Notes: generated by a model from the letters alone, not told the origin. Positions 19,678 to 28,323 are shown, counted from the stretch's first letter. The stretch: DNA of 64,000 nt from Peteryoungia algae (GCF_030369675.1 NZ_CP128477.1:434001-498000), one strand, 5' to 3'. Numbers and translations are program-made.

Positions 19678-20943
19678 TCAGTCGTCGGTTTTCGCCGGCG
19701 GTTGTCCGCTCGTGCCCATCGCGCGCCATCTTTGGATGAGTGCGTAGAGATGCGGATTGCCCTTGATCAGGGTCTTCGTACGCGCCATGCCCCGATGGGT
19801 CATCGCCGCGAGCCGGCCAGCCGGCCTGAGCGGCAGCAGGATGTCATGGTGCTCCGTTTGGATATTGCACCAGCGCCGCTTGTAATCCTGATCTCCAATG
19901 CCGAAATCGAACACGGCCGCACCGCTCACCGCGCTGCGTTCAATTACCAGCCAGAAGAGCAATTCGCCCGGGCTTGCATCGGGCAGCAGGCTGTCGTCGA
20001 TTGATCCGAACTGGCAGATCACATGGTCGCCCTTGCGGGACAGGCCGGTGATCGCCGCGATCCTGCCCTCGTATTCGCCCTTGAGCCGGATTGCGTGAAG
20101 TTCGAGCGGCACGTCGCTGCCGCCCCTGTCGCTTTCGAGCAGCATGCGGAAGAAAGCCTGTGTATCCGCCGGCTGGAAGACGTTCGGCAAGCCGACGGCA
20201 GCAAAGCGGGCGGCCTTTTGCTGGAAGAAGCACTCGAGCAGGCTCTGTTGTTCGCCGGGTTGCGTCGGTCGGATATGCTCGTATCCTCCGGCCGCATCCA
20301 GCTTTCGCATCTGGGCGCGGTATTTCTTGCGGCGGCTCTTGGCATTGAGCGGTGCGATGCTTTCTTCCATGGTTGCGGCAAGCGGCAGCTGAAAGGAAGC
20401 GTTCTGGTTCCGGACATGGGGAAGTGCGGCCAGCGGATGGCGTTCGCCGCGCCAGTCGAGCGGCACATGGGTCAGGCTGAGCAGGTCCGCATGATCGTGC
20501 AACGCCTCGATCAACAAGGCCTCCAGGTCATGCGGCGCGATGGCGGCGGCGGCCTGCCTGAAGGGGGCGCTGAACAGACCGCTGTTGAAATTCGTAAAGG
20601 GTGATCCGACCAACTGCGCTCTGCGCACAAGGAATTGTCGGTCTATCTCAAGTGGCAGCAGGAAGGCGATCTGACCGTCCAGGCGACCTTCGACGATGGC
20701 CAGCGGATGATCGTGCGTCTGAACCCAGGCCCGGCACCAGTCATACCCCTGGTGCAGCGAGTTCCAAGGATCGGCTTCGAGCTCTCGCCAGCTGGCCTCC
20801 ACCGGTTCCATCTGGTGATGGATCGTAAGCGCAAGTTCGCCCACCGGGGTGTCGAGCACGGCTTTGCCGTTCAAGACGGCATGGCCGACATCGGGCAGTT
20901 CTTCGGCAAATGCCGTTGCATCATGGTGCATCTGGGCTCGCAT
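19678..20943 (-). CDS. CelD/BcsL-like GNAT acetyltransferase
   Basis: 421-residue soluble protein of the cellulose-biosynthesis CelD-like GNAT family, which modifies polysaccharide precursors or nascent chains. The double-GNAT features are the N-terminal segment with WNSLHQGYDWCRAWVQTH, the central SRRKKYRAQMRKL and the C-terminal HVICQFGSIDD with FDFGIGDQDYKRRW. It converges on the Wzz-like gene with a 19-base gap. A perfect CtrA-type box lies 103-117 bases upstream of ATG 20943. Acceptor unknown; O- or N-acetylation of the exported polymer is the likely role. Confidence 0.82.
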   Translation of the reverse strand: MRAQMHHDATAFAEELPDVGHAVLNGKAVLDTPVGELALTIHHQMEPVEASWRELEADPWNSLHQGYDWCRAWVQTHDHPLAIVEGRLDGQIAFLLPLEIDRQFLVRRAQLVGSPFTNFNSGLFSAPFRQAAAAIAPHDLEALLIEALHDHADLLSLTHVPLDWRGERHPLAALPHVRNQNASFQLPLAATMEESIAPLNAKSRRKKYRAQMRKLDAAGGYEHIRPTQPGEQQSLLECFFQQKAARFAAVGLPNVFQPADTQAFFRMLLESDRGGSDVPLELHAIRLKGEYEGRIAAITGLSRKGDHVICQFGSIDDSLLPDASPGELLFWLVIERSAVSGAAVFDFGIGDQDYKRRWCNIQTEHHDILLPLRPAGRLAAMTHRGMARTKTLIKGNPHLYALIQRWRAMGTSGQPPAKTDD

Positions 20944-21045
20944 GTCCCCACCCCGTCCGGTTTCAAAGATGAGCGGCAGCTTAGGCAGACACTGCGAACA
21001 AACGGTTATTGCACCGGCACTAAGCGCTATCGCGACGTGCGAGGG

Positions 21046-21060
21046 TTAAGGCGGGGTTAA
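21046..21060 (-). promoter_or_regulatory. full CtrA-type box upstream of the CelD-like gene
   Basis: On the minus strand the sequence reads TTAA-CCCCGCC-TTAACC, an exact match to TTAA-N7-TTAAC. It overlaps the stop codon of the DUF2842 gene and lies 103-117 bases before the start of the acetyltransferase gene. Confidence 0.5.
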
Positions 21061-21284
21061 TCCGCGTCCTTCTTCTTGAACGGGCCGGCCATCCATTTGA
21101 TGATGAGCATTGCGGGGATCACCCAGAGCAGGCCGGTCAGAAGGAAATAGAGGAGGTGCCCCCACCAGGGAGCCGTGGCGAGCGTCGCCGTGGCGATGGT
21201 CGTCGCGAGAAGGGCATAGATCGATACGATCAGGATGATCAGGATCGTGCCGATGAAGGATCTCAGTTTCGGGCGCCTTGTCAT
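21057..21284 (-). CDS. DUF2842 membrane protein
   Basis: 75 residues with two transmembrane helices (FIGTILIILIVSIYALLATT and LLYFLLTGLLWVIPAMLIIK) separated by the conserved WWGHLLYF turn, and a basic C terminus. This matches the alphaproteobacterial DUF2842 family. It diverges from ctaA, the usual neighbour, which hints at a link with cytochrome oxidase biogenesis; no function is established. Confidence 0.8.
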   Translation of the reverse strand: MTRRPKLRSFIGTILIILIVSIYALLATTIATATLATAPWWGHLLYFLLTGLLWVIPAMLIIKWMAGPFKKKDAD

Positions 21285-21400
21285 ACCTCATTCCTATTCG
21301 ACATCGCGCCTGTCTGCGACGCGACCGCTTGCCGCAAACCGGCGGGCTTGTTTTGCACGGCCGACTGATGCAAATCAACGGGTGAAAAGAGGATTGACGA

Positions 21401-22504
21401 ATGAGCGCTGTTTTGACCGGACCCGAGCTGCAAGTGCGCAGGGAAATCGCCCGCGTGGAGTCTGACCGCAAGGCGATCCGCATCTGGCTCGGTGTTGTGA
21501 TATTAGCGCTTTTCTGTCTCGTTCTGGTAGGGGGCGCAACGCGCCTTACCGATTCCGGCCTGTCGATCACGCAGTGGAAACCGATCCATGGCGTCATTCC
21601 GCCATTGACGGTTGCGGAATGGGAAGAAGAGCTGGAACTCTATCGCCAGATCCCCGAATACCAGCAGATCAACAAGGGCATGAGCCTCGACGAATTCAAG
21701 TTCATCTTCTGGTGGGAATGGGCGCACAGGCTGCTCGCCCGTTTGATCGGCCTGATCTTTGCCCTGCCGCTCGCCTATTTCTGGATCCGCGGCAAGGTCG
21801 AGCCGGGTATTCGCGCGCCCCTGGTGGGCCTGCTCGCGCTGGGCGGCCTGCAGGGCTTCATCGGCTGGTGGATGGTTTCCTCGGGCCTCAGCGAGCGCGT
21901 CGATGTCAGCCAGTATCGCCTGGCAGTCCATCTGATGATGGCTTGCTTCATCTTTGCGAGCTGTGTCTGGATTTTCCGTAGCCTCAGCGTGCACAGCAAC
22001 GACGCGGTGCCAACCGGGAACAGCCGTCTTCTCGCGGGTGTCCTGCTCGTCATGACCTTCGTGCAGATCTATCTCGGCGCGCTCGTCGCTGGCCTCGACG
22101 CGGGTTACAGCTACAACACCTGGCCACTGATGGATGGCGCCTGGGTGCCGCAGGGCCTCTTCGTCCAGTCACCCGCCTGGATCAACATTTTCGAGAACCC
22201 GAAAAGTGTCCAGTATATCCACCGCATCGGCGCCTATCTGCTCTTTGCCGCAGCATTTGCGCACATGGTCCAGTGTCTGCGGGCCGCGCCGCAAACGACC
22301 CATGCCCGCCGCAGCGTGGTCTTCTTTGCCCTGATCAGTCTCCAGGCCGTGATTGGGATTGTCACGCTCGTGACGCAGGTTCCGCTGCATGCAGGTGTCA
22401 CTCATCAGGGCATGGCGCTGGTCGTGCTCGCCTTTGCGGTTGCGCATCTGCGCGGCTTCTCTGGCGAGCGCCCGAAGCCGGTGCTTGTCGAAGTTCGCAA
22501 TTAA
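21401..22504 (+). CDS. ctaA: heme A synthase (COX15/CtaA)
   Basis: Eight-helix inner-membrane enzyme that oxidises heme O to heme A for aa3-type cytochrome oxidase. Heme-ligand histidines are in WWEWAHRLLARLIG, AVHLMMA, IHRIGAYLL and GVTHQGMALVVLA; GATRLTDSGLSITQWKPI is the family N-terminal signature. The 367-residue length fits the alphaproteobacterial/mitochondrial type, which lacks the Cys pair of Bacillus CtaA. AGAGGATT precedes the ATG. It stands alone on this strand. Confidence 0.95.
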   Translation: MSAVLTGPELQVRREIARVESDRKAIRIWLGVVILALFCLVLVGGATRLTDSGLSITQWKPIHGVIPPLTVAEWEEELELYRQIPEYQQINKGMSLDEFKFIFWWEWAHRLLARLIGLIFALPLAYFWIRGKVEPGIRAPLVGLLALGGLQGFIGWWMVSSGLSERVDVSQYRLAVHLMMACFIFASCVWIFRSLSVHSNDAVPTGNSRLLAGVLLVMTFVQIYLGALVAGLDAGYSYNTWPLMDGAWVPQGLFVQSPAWINIFENPKSVQYIHRIGAYLLFAAAFAHMVQCLRAAPQTTHARRSVVFFALISLQAVIGIVTLVTQVPLHAGVTHQGMALVVLAFAVAHLRGFSGERPKPVLVEVRN

Positions 22505-22510
22505 GGTCCG

Positions 22511-23335
22511 TCAGCCGAAGCGATAGGCGGAATAGGGCTTTCCAAGGAATTTGCCCCGGAAGACCTGCCTCCCGCCATCCGAGCCCGCTGCACCGGACGC
22601 CACGAAGATCGGGACGAGGTGATCGTGGTCCGGCACGTGGCAGGCGAGCGCATCCGGGTTCTGATCCCAGGTGGCGAGAACCTTCGCACGCGCGCCAGCA
22701 TCGGACGAGGCGACAGCCTCCGTCAGCCAGTTGTCGAAACGGACCGCCTGCTGCACATGGGCGGGATCGGCCTGCCGGAACATTCGCATGTTGTGATAGC
22801 TCATGCCGGACGCGATGATCAGCACTTCCTCGTCGCGCAGCGGCGCGAGCGCCTTACCGATCGCCACATGGCTTTCGACATCCAGCGTGTTCTTCAGCGA
22901 AATCATCGTGATCGGCACATCCGCATCCGGATAGACCAGCATGAGGGGAACGAAGACGCCGTGGTCGAAGCCGCGCTTGTCGTCCTCCGCGCTGTCGATG
23001 CCAGCTTTGGCCAGCAGCGCTCTTGCGCGTGCAGCAAGGTCTGGCGAGCCCGGGGCAGGGTAGGAGAGCTCGTAGGTGTGTGGGGGGAAGTTGTAGTAGT
23101 CGAAAAGCATGCCGGGCTTCACGGCTGTGCTCACCGTCGGCACCGGTTCCTTTTCCCAATGGCCGGAAACCACGAGCACGGCTTTCGGCCGCCGCCCGAT
23201 CTCGGCATCCAGACCCTGCAGGAAGCCGCGCAGGTCATCCCAGGGTGCCTTGCCCTCGGCATCCCGCGGAAACTCCATGAACGGCCATGGGCCGCCGCCA
23301 TGCGGGATGAAATAGACGGGCAAACGATTGGTCAT
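22511..23335 (-). CDS. DODA-type extradiol ring-opening dioxygenase family protein
   Basis: 274-residue class III extradiol dioxygenase of the 4,5-DOPA dioxygenase (YgiD) group, a zinc or iron enzyme. Metal-ligand candidates are His in YFIPHGGGPW, His in VVSGHWEKEP and His in GMSYHNMR; FDHGVFVPLMLVYPDADVP is the family core with the catalytic His. A role in opening catechol-like rings is inferred. It converges on ctaA with a six-base gap. Confidence 0.85.
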   Translation of the reverse strand: MTNRLPVYFIPHGGGPWPFMEFPRDAEGKAPWDDLRGFLQGLDAEIGRRPKAVLVVSGHWEKEPVPTVSTAVKPGMLFDYYNFPPHTYELSYPAPGSPDLAARARALLAKAGIDSAEDDKRGFDHGVFVPLMLVYPDADVPITMISLKNTLDVESHVAIGKALAPLRDEEVLIIASGMSYHNMRMFRQADPAHVQQAVRFDNWLTEAVASSDAGARAKVLATWDQNPDALACHVPDHDHLVPIFVASGAAGSDGGRQVFRGKFLGKPYSAYRFG

Positions 23336-23482
23336 GGCGCGGTCTCACTTTCGAAGCGAGACTAGCACCCACAATCATTCTCCATAACCGCACTGATGGA
23401 CGACATTTCGTTCGACAATAGTGAACGCGCCGCCGGAGAGGTTGAGAAGATCAGACCTGACAGGTCGTCACGATCAGCCCCT

Positions 23483-24415
23483 TCAAGCCGACAGCATCAG
23501 ATCCATGTTCTGCACGGCCGCACCGGAGGCGCCCTTGCCGAGATTGTCGAGCAGCGCGACGAGATTGACATGCGCCGCACCGGGAGTGCCGAAGACGAAG
23601 AGTTTCATCGTGTCCTGGCCGACCAGTTCTTCGGCATCCACGCGTGGCAGCTTGGCGCTGTCGGCAAGCGGAACGACGCTGACGATATCCTGACCGGCAT
23701 AGTGGGCAACGAGTGCCGCGTGAATGCTTTCCACTGTCGTGCCAACGGCGAGGTCTTCGAGGAAGAGCGGCACCTGCACGATCATGCCCTGCGCGAAGCG
23801 GCCGACGGAAGGGGCAAAGAGTGGCGCCCGGTCAAGAAGGCCGTGCGCCTGCATCTCCGGCACATGCTTGTGCTTGAGCGTAAGTCCATAGAGGAAATTG
23901 TTGGCCGCGAGGTGCTCGGGATGACCAACATCTTCCATCTGCGCGATCATCTGCTTGCCGCCGCCGGTATAGCCCGAGACCGCGTTGACCGAAACCGGAT
24001 AGCCGTCCGGCAGGATGCCCGCGGCGCGCAGCGGGCGAATGAGGCCGATGGCACCCGTCGGATAGCAGCCGGGATTGGAGACATGGCGCGCCGCCTGGAT
24101 CTTCGCCTTCTGTGCCTTGTCCATTTCGGCAAAGCCATAAGCCCAGTCCGGATGCACGCGAAACGCCGTGGAGGCGTCGAGGAGGCGGACATTGTTGTTC
24201 GCGGCCGTCATCTCGTAAGCCTGCTTCGAGGCATCGTCGGGCAGGCAGAGAATGGCGATGTCTGCGCTGTTGAGCATGTCCTCGCGCATCTTCTCGTTCC
24301 GCCGCTCGGCTTCGGGGATGGACAAGAGTTCCAGATCGCGGCGGTCAGCCAGGCGCGTGCGGATCTGCAGACCCGTTGTGCCGTGTTCGCCATCGATGAA
24401 GATCTTCGCTGCCAT
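23483..24415 (-). CDS. argC: N-acetyl-gamma-glutamyl-phosphate reductase (short type)
   Basis: NADPH-dependent third step of arginine synthesis. The Rossmann loop reads [12 protein letters not shown] and the catalytic Cys is in [11 protein letters not shown]; the substrate loop [10 protein letters not shown] follows. At 310 residues it is the short ArgC2-type variant common in rhizobia, not the 345-residue type. It lies 68 bases downstream of speB on the same strand, and in many rhizobia the two, with rpsI-rplM upstream, form a conserved neighbourhood. Confidence 0.94.
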   Translation of the reverse strand: MAAKIFIDGEHGTTGLQIRTRLADRRDLELLSIPEAERRNEKMREDMLNSADIAILCLPDDASKQAYEMTAANNNVRLLDASTAFRVHPDWAYGFAEMDKAQKAKIQAARHVSNPGCYPTGAIGLIRPLRAAGILPDGYPVSVNAVSGYTGGGKQMIAQMEDVGHPEHLAANNFLYGLTLKHKHVPEMQAHGLLDRAPLFAPSVGRFAQGMIVQVPLFLEDLAVGTTVESIHAALVAHYAGQDIVSVVPLADSAKLPRVDAEELVGQDTMKLFVFGTPGAAHVNLVALLDNLGKGASGAAVQNMDLMLSA

Positions 24416-24483
24416 TTGTCTAGTCCCGTCAGAGATTTAGGTGAGAATGCGGAATCTGGTTGTGAGTGTGTTGAATCAATGTG

Positions 24484-25437
24484 TCAGCGGCGTGTCGCAA
24501 GCTTCTCCGCGCGCAAGCCCAGCATATACATTGCAACCGTCGCACCGGCAATTGCGGTGATGTCGGCATGATCATATGCGGGCGCCACTTCGACGATATC
24601 GGAACCTCTGATGTCGAGGGCGCCGAGCTTGCGCAGGACCGACAGCATCTTGGCCGAGGATGGGCCGCCCGCGACCGGCGTGCCTGTGCCAGGAGCATAG
24701 GCCGGGTCCAGGCAGTCGATATCGAAGGTCATATAGACCGGCGTCGAGCCGACATGCGAAAGAATGGTGTCGGCAATGGCCTGTGCGCCCATGTCCTCGA
24801 CCTCGTAACCCGGAATGATCCGGATGCCGAAATCCTCAGGCGCATCGGTGCGGATGCCGATCTGGATCGAGCGTGCAGGATCGATCACGCCCTCGCGCAC
24901 GGCACGGCAGACGAAGGAGCCGTGATCGATCCGCTGGCCGTCGTCATCCCAGGTGTCCTGATGCGCATCGAAATGCACCAGCGCCAGTGGCCCATGTGTC
25001 GCCGCATGCGCCTTGAGCAGCGGCCAGGTCACGAAGTGGTCACCGCCGAGTCCGAGCAGATAGGCGCCGGATGCGATGACGCGGGCCGCTTCCTGTTCGA
25101 TCAGGGCAGGGGTCTGCTGGTGATTGCCGTAATCGAGCAGCACGTCGCCGTAGTCGATGACGGCCATCTGCTCGAAGAGGTCGCGCGAGAACGGATATTG
25201 CGGGTCGTTGTCGAAGATCGCCGAGGCGCGCCGGATCGCTTGCGGTCCGAAACGGGCGCCGGGCCTGTTGGAGACGGCCGCGTCGAAGGGAATGCCAAGC
25301 ACGACGGCATCGACGTCGGTGAGGTCCTTCGAATACTTCCGCCGCATGAAGGAGAGCACGCCCGCATAGGTCGGGTCCGTGGCAGCCCCGCGGATCGCCT
25401 TGGCGGTAAAGGCGTTGTCGATCGATTTGCTGGCCAT
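24484..25437 (-). CDS. speB: agmatinase (ureohydrolase family)
   Basis: 317-residue Mn2+ hydrolase that probably turns agmatine into putrescine and urea. All three metal motifs are readable: GGDHFVTWP, DAHQDTWDD and FDIDCLDPAYAPGTGTP. The family also contains guanidinobutyrase and proclavaminate hydrolase, so the substrate is inferred. ATG 25437 is preceded by GGGAGAAG; a longer frame upstream reaches into the promoter. The promoter overlaps a 14-base palindrome (see the separate entry). Confidence 0.88.
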   Translation of the reverse strand: MASKSIDNAFTAKAIRGAATDPTYAGVLSFMRRKYSKDLTDVDAVVLGIPFDAAVSNRPGARFGPQAIRRASAIFDNDPQYPFSRDLFEQMAVIDYGDVLLDYGNHQQTPALIEQEAARVIASGAYLLGLGGDHFVTWPLLKAHAATHGPLALVHFDAHQDTWDDDGQRIDHGSFVCRAVREGVIDPARSIQIGIRTDAPEDFGIRIIPGYEVEDMGAQAIADTILSHVGSTPVYMTFDIDCLDPAYAPGTGTPVAGGPSSAKMLSVLRKLGALDIRGSDIVEVAPAYDHADITAIAGATVAMYMLGLRAEKLATRR

Positions 25438-25456
25438 GTGCGCTTCTCCCGGATTG

Positions 25457-25493
25457 AATTTGATCAAATTAAACAGTCGACTCGCTCGGTCAA
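25457..25493 (-). promoter_or_regulatory. speB promoter with overlapping palindromic operator
   Basis: On the minus strand TTGACC (25488-25493), 16 bases, TAATTT (25466-25471). The -10 region overlaps the perfect 14-base palindrome AATTTGATCAAATT (25457-25470), which ends 20 bases before the speB ATG. A repressor could bind there; no specific regulator can be named. Confidence 0.45.
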
Positions 25494-25540
25494 GCCTCGG
25501 GCGGGCGCTCTGAAGCGTGAAGCCGTGTGGGGAGAACGAA

Positions 25541-25568
25541 AAAAGGCGGAGCCGAAGCCCCGCCTTGA
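25541..25568 (-). terminator. terminator of the rplM-rpsI operon
   Basis: On the minus strand the hairpin AAGGCGG...CCGCCTT with an inner GC-TTCG-GC tetraloop is followed by a run of T. It lies 25 bases after the rpsI stop. Confidence 0.88.
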
Positions 25569-25592
25569 TTTCCGTTTCCGGTTGTCCAGCGA

Positions 25593-26057
25593 TTAACGCT
25601 TGGAGAACTGGAACGAACGACGGGCCTTCGCCTTGCCGTACTTCTTACGCTCGACGACGCGGCTGTCGCGGGTCAGGAAGCCACCCTTCTTCAGGACCGG
25701 ACGCAGGCCCGGTTCGAAGTAGGTGAGGGCCTTCGAGAGACCGTGACGAACTGCACCGGCCTGGCCGGAGAGGCCGCCGCCGTGAACGGTCGCGATGATG
25801 TCGAACTGGCCGTCACGGGCCACTGCGACGATCGGCTGCTGCAGGATCATCTGCAGGACCGGACGGGCGAAGTAGGCGCGGAATTCCTTGCCGTTGACGG
25901 TGATCTTGCCGGAGCCCGGCTTGACCCAGACGCGGGCAACGGCGTTCTTACGCTTGCCGGTGGCGTAGGAGCGACCCAGGGAGTCGACCTTGCGGACGTG
26001 AGCCGGAGCTGCGTCCTGTGCCGGGGCAAGGTCCTTCAGGGAAGAAAGATCGGCCAT
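25593..26057 (-). CDS. rpsI: 30S ribosomal protein S9
   Basis: 154 residues with the S9 core: [39 protein letters not shown] and the basic C-terminal tail ending FQFSKR, which reaches the P-site tRNA. The N-terminal 25 residues (Ala/Pro/Asp-rich) are an alphaproteobacterial extension. It follows rplM by two bases, the universal L13-S9 operon. Confidence 0.97.
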   Translation of the reverse strand: MADLSSLKDLAPAQDAAPAHVRKVDSLGRSYATGKRKNAVARVWVKPGSGKITVNGKEFRAYFARPVLQMILQQPIVAVARDGQFDIIATVHGGGLSGQAGAVRHGLSKALTYFEPGLRPVLKKGGFLTRDSRVVERKKYGKAKARRSFQFSKR

Positions 26058-26059
26058 AC

Positions 26060-26524
26060 TTAGGCGCTCCTTGTGTTCTTGCTGTTCAGCGAAGCGACGT
26101 CGAGAGCGACGGGCTGCTGAGCTTCATGCGGGTGGTTCGTGCCAGCGTAGACGCGCAGGTTCTTCATCTGGCGACGGCCGAGCGGGCCACGCGGAATCAT
26201 GCGCTCGACGGCCTTCTCAAGAACGCGCTCCGGGAAGCGGCCTTCGATGATCTGGCGAGCCGTACGCTCCTTGATGCCGCCCGGATAGCCGGTGTGCCAG
26301 TAGTACTTCTTGTCGGCATACTTGTTGCCGGTGAGTACGACCTTTTCGGCATTGATGACGATGACGTTGTCGCCGTCATCAACATGGGGGGTGTAGGTGG
26401 CCTTGTGCTTGCCACGCAGGTGCATGGCGATGATGGTGGCGAGGCGGCCGACAACGAGCCCTTCGGCGTCGATGAGGATCCACTTCTTCTCCACCTCTGC
26501 AGGCTTCTGAACGAAGGTAGACAT
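26060..26524 (-). CDS. rplM: 50S ribosomal protein L13
   Basis: 154 residues; the signature is [17 protein letters not shown], with [16 protein letters not shown] and the C-terminal [23 protein letters not shown] in two overlapping blocks. The frame extends upstream, but MSTFVQKP at ATG 26524 is the usual start, with AAAGAGACCCC before it. A promoter at 26650-26678 and an early hairpin at 26609-26637 precede it (see those entries). In E. coli L13 represses its own operon; autoregulation here is possible but not shown. Confidence 0.97.
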   Translation of the reverse strand: MSTFVQKPAEVEKKWILIDAEGLVVGRLATIIAMHLRGKHKATYTPHVDDGDNVIVINAEKVVLTGNKYADKKYYWHTGYPGGIKERTARQIIEGRFPERVLEKAVERMIPRGPLGRRQMKNLRVYAGTNHPHEAQQPVALDVASLNSKNTRSA

Positions 26525-26608
26525 TGGGGTCTCTTTCAGTGTGATCCCGCGGTTCCGTCTGTCGAAACTGCAGGCGTTTCTTGTTGCTTGTTTCGCGCGT
26601 GTTGGGCG

Positions 26609-26637
26609 CAAAAAAGAAAGCGGTCCCGAAGGGCCGC
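26609..26637 (-). promoter_or_regulatory. terminator-like hairpin in the rplM-rpsI leader
   Basis: On the minus strand GCGGCCC-TTCG-GGACCGC is followed by TTTCTTTTTTG. It has the form of an intrinsic terminator but lies inside the leader, about 5 bases after the expected transcription start and 85 bases before the rplM ATG. No minus-strand gene upstream needs a terminator here, so attenuation of rplM-rpsI is a reasonable reading. Confidence 0.55.
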
Positions 26638-26649
26638 AGTCTTGGGAGC

Positions 26650-26678
26650 GGTATAGAGATCCAGCAGAAAGACGTCAA
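26650..26678 (-). promoter_or_regulatory. promoter of rplM-rpsI
   Basis: On the minus strand TTGACG (26673-26678), exactly 17 bases, TATACC (26650-26655), with CT before the -35 as in rhizobial CTTGAC promoters. Transcription should start near 26643. Confidence 0.6.
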
Positions 26679-26953
26679 GATAGATCAACTTGGCACCTGG
26701 TCTGAAAAATTGTGTGAAAACAAGTAGATGGAGATGGGGTATTATTTTACCCCAATCAGGGGCTCGCTCAGGCATTCGTCATGCACTCTCGGATGGACAG
26801 CGACGGGATGCAGAGAGGGGTGTTCCACTTTCTTTGCAGATGGAACAGGTGTGTCGGGAGGCGCCTTCGCAACCTATGATTTCGCTAATATGCACATGAA
26901 CATAATGAAAACATAAACCGAACGTATCGGCAGGGCCCTGAATGGAGACAAGC
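26679..26953. other. intergenic region between rplM promoter and VOC gene
   Basis: No gene is supported. It holds an AT-rich stretch with the inverted repeat GGGGTA-TTATTT-TACCCC (26736-26753) about 60 bases upstream of the rplM -35 element. The repeat has no T tract and may be an operator or chance. Confidence 0.4.
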
Positions 26954-27385
26954 ATGTCGCTGGAACGCCGAATCTCGCTCATTACCCTTGGCGTCACGGA
27001 CGTCGCCCGCAGCACGGACTTTTATGCGAGACTGGGCTGGACGAAATCGTCCGCTTCCAACGATGATATCACCTTCATCCAGTTGAAGGGCACGGTCCTC
27101 GGTCTCTTTTCCCGAGCGAGCCTTGCCGAAGATGCGCATGTGGAGAACACGGCTGCGGGTTTCCGGGGCGTCGCGCTCGCCTACAATGTATCGAGCGAAA
27201 TCGGTGTCGATGCCGTCGTGAAATTTGTTGTCTCCTGTGGCGGCACCCTGGTCAAGGCACCCCGGAAGGTGACTTGGGGCGGGTATTCCGGCTATGTCGC
27301 GGACCCCGACGGTCATCTCTGGGAGATTGCGTTCAATCCCTTCTTTCCGCAGGACGAACACGGCCATGTCGTGCTGCCCGTCTGA
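26954..27385 (+). CDS. VOC (glyoxalase/bleomycin-resistance-like) family protein
   Basis: 143-residue protein with two beta-alpha-beta-beta-beta units: the first begins ISLITLGVTDVARSTDFYAR and the second ends YVADPDGHLWEIAFNP, where the Glu is a usual metal ligand. GGAG lies six bases before ATG 26954; an alternative ATG is at 26942. The superfamily covers isomerases, dioxygenases and resistance proteins, so the reaction is not assigned. It stands alone. Confidence 0.78.
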   Translation: MSLERRISLITLGVTDVARSTDFYARLGWTKSSASNDDITFIQLKGTVLGLFSRASLAEDAHVENTAAGFRGVALAYNVSSEIGVDAVVKFVVSCGGTLVKAPRKVTWGGYSGYVADPDGHLWEIAFNPFFPQDEHGHVVLPV

Positions 27386-27499
27386 TGGATGGCATTTGAG
27401 TGATCCTCCGATGGGGTCGTTAACTCGCCAGCGCTACAGTCGGTTCGGGACATGAAAGGACGGGTGAACCAGAGGCCCTCGCGGGCCGGGAGGAACGCC

Positions 27500-27964
27500 A
27501 TGAACCACGATTTCTATGCGAACAGCGACCTCGCCGATATCCTTGCGACGGCCAAGAACGTGGCCGTCCTTGGCGCTTCGACGGATGACAAGCGCCCCAG
27601 TCACTGGATCTCCGGCTTCTTGCTGGGCAAGGGATACCGCGTCTTTCCGGTCAATCCCCTGCACGCTGGCGAACTCATCCTGGGGCAACGCGTCTACGGC
27701 TCGCTGGCCGAGATCCCCGAACCCATACATCTCGTCGACGTCTTTCGCCGCCCTGAGCATCTTGCCGGCATCGTTGAGGATGTTTTGGCACTGAGCCCGC
27801 GACCGGCGGCGATCTGGTGCCAGCTCGGCATTCGTGACGACGCCGCGGCTGCAAGGGCAGAGGCGGGCGGCATCAGGGTCGTCATGAACCGGGCGCTGGT
27901 TTCCGAATATCCGCTGGTCTACGAGCGCATGCATCCGGGCTCGGCGCAGGGCCACGCGGCCTGA
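27500..27964 (+). CDS. CoA-binding (YccU-like) domain protein, paralogue 1
   Basis: 154-residue protein consisting of one CoA-binding Rossmann domain: NVAVLGASTDDKRPSHWISG at the N terminus, GYRVFPVNP and VDVFRRPEHL later. GGGAGGAA precedes ATG 27500. It is clearly related to the gene at 28442, but where that protein has VVMDRCP this one has VVMNRAL, so the near-C-terminal Cys typical of the family is lost. Function unknown; members bind CoA or NAD-like ligands. Confidence 0.75.
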   Translation: MNHDFYANSDLADILATAKNVAVLGASTDDKRPSHWISGFLLGKGYRVFPVNPLHAGELILGQRVYGSLAEIPEPIHLVDVFRRPEHLAGIVEDVLALSPRPAAIWCQLGIRDDAAAARAEAGGIRVVMNRALVSEYPLVYERMHPGSAQGHAA

Positions 27965-27978
27965 ACGCCACGATAGCG

Positions 27979-28323
27979 TCAGAACCGGATGACGGGCTTG
28001 CCGAGGCCGAAACGACGCGACTCGGGATCGTAGTCCTGGCAATTCAGGACCGGGCAGCGGTCGGTGTCGCGCGTCGGCACATAGGCCCGTTCCGCATATT
28101 CGTGCGGATCGCACATGGCACTGCGGGTAACGTAGCGATCATAAAGGGTCATGCCCTTCACCCGTGTCGACGGATAGCGCAGGATCACCGCCCGTTCGTT
28201 GATCACGCGCTGGCGCACCTGATCACAGGTGAGGGTCGTCGAATTGTAGCGTGAGATTGCAAGCGCAGGCTCGGCCAGCGTCATGGTCGCGATCGTCATG
28301 ATGGCAAGGTGAGACAGTCGCAT
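27979..28323 (-). CDS. hypothetical secreted Cys-containing protein
   Basis: 114 residues starting MRLSHLAIMTIATMTLAEPA followed by LA, a signal peptide, so periplasmic or exported. The mature part has four Cys residues (LTCDQV, AMCDPH and RCPVLNC) suitable for two disulfides, and several Arg-Tyr pairs. GGAGGAACG precedes ATG 28323. I do not recognise the family. It lies opposite the two CoA-binding genes, between them. Confidence 0.65.
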   Translation of the reverse strand: MRLSHLAIMTIATMTLAEPALAISRYNSTTLTCDQVRQRVINERAVILRYPSTRVKGMTLYDRYVTRSAMCDPHEYAERAYVPTRDTDRCPVLNCQDYDPESRRFGLGKPVIRF

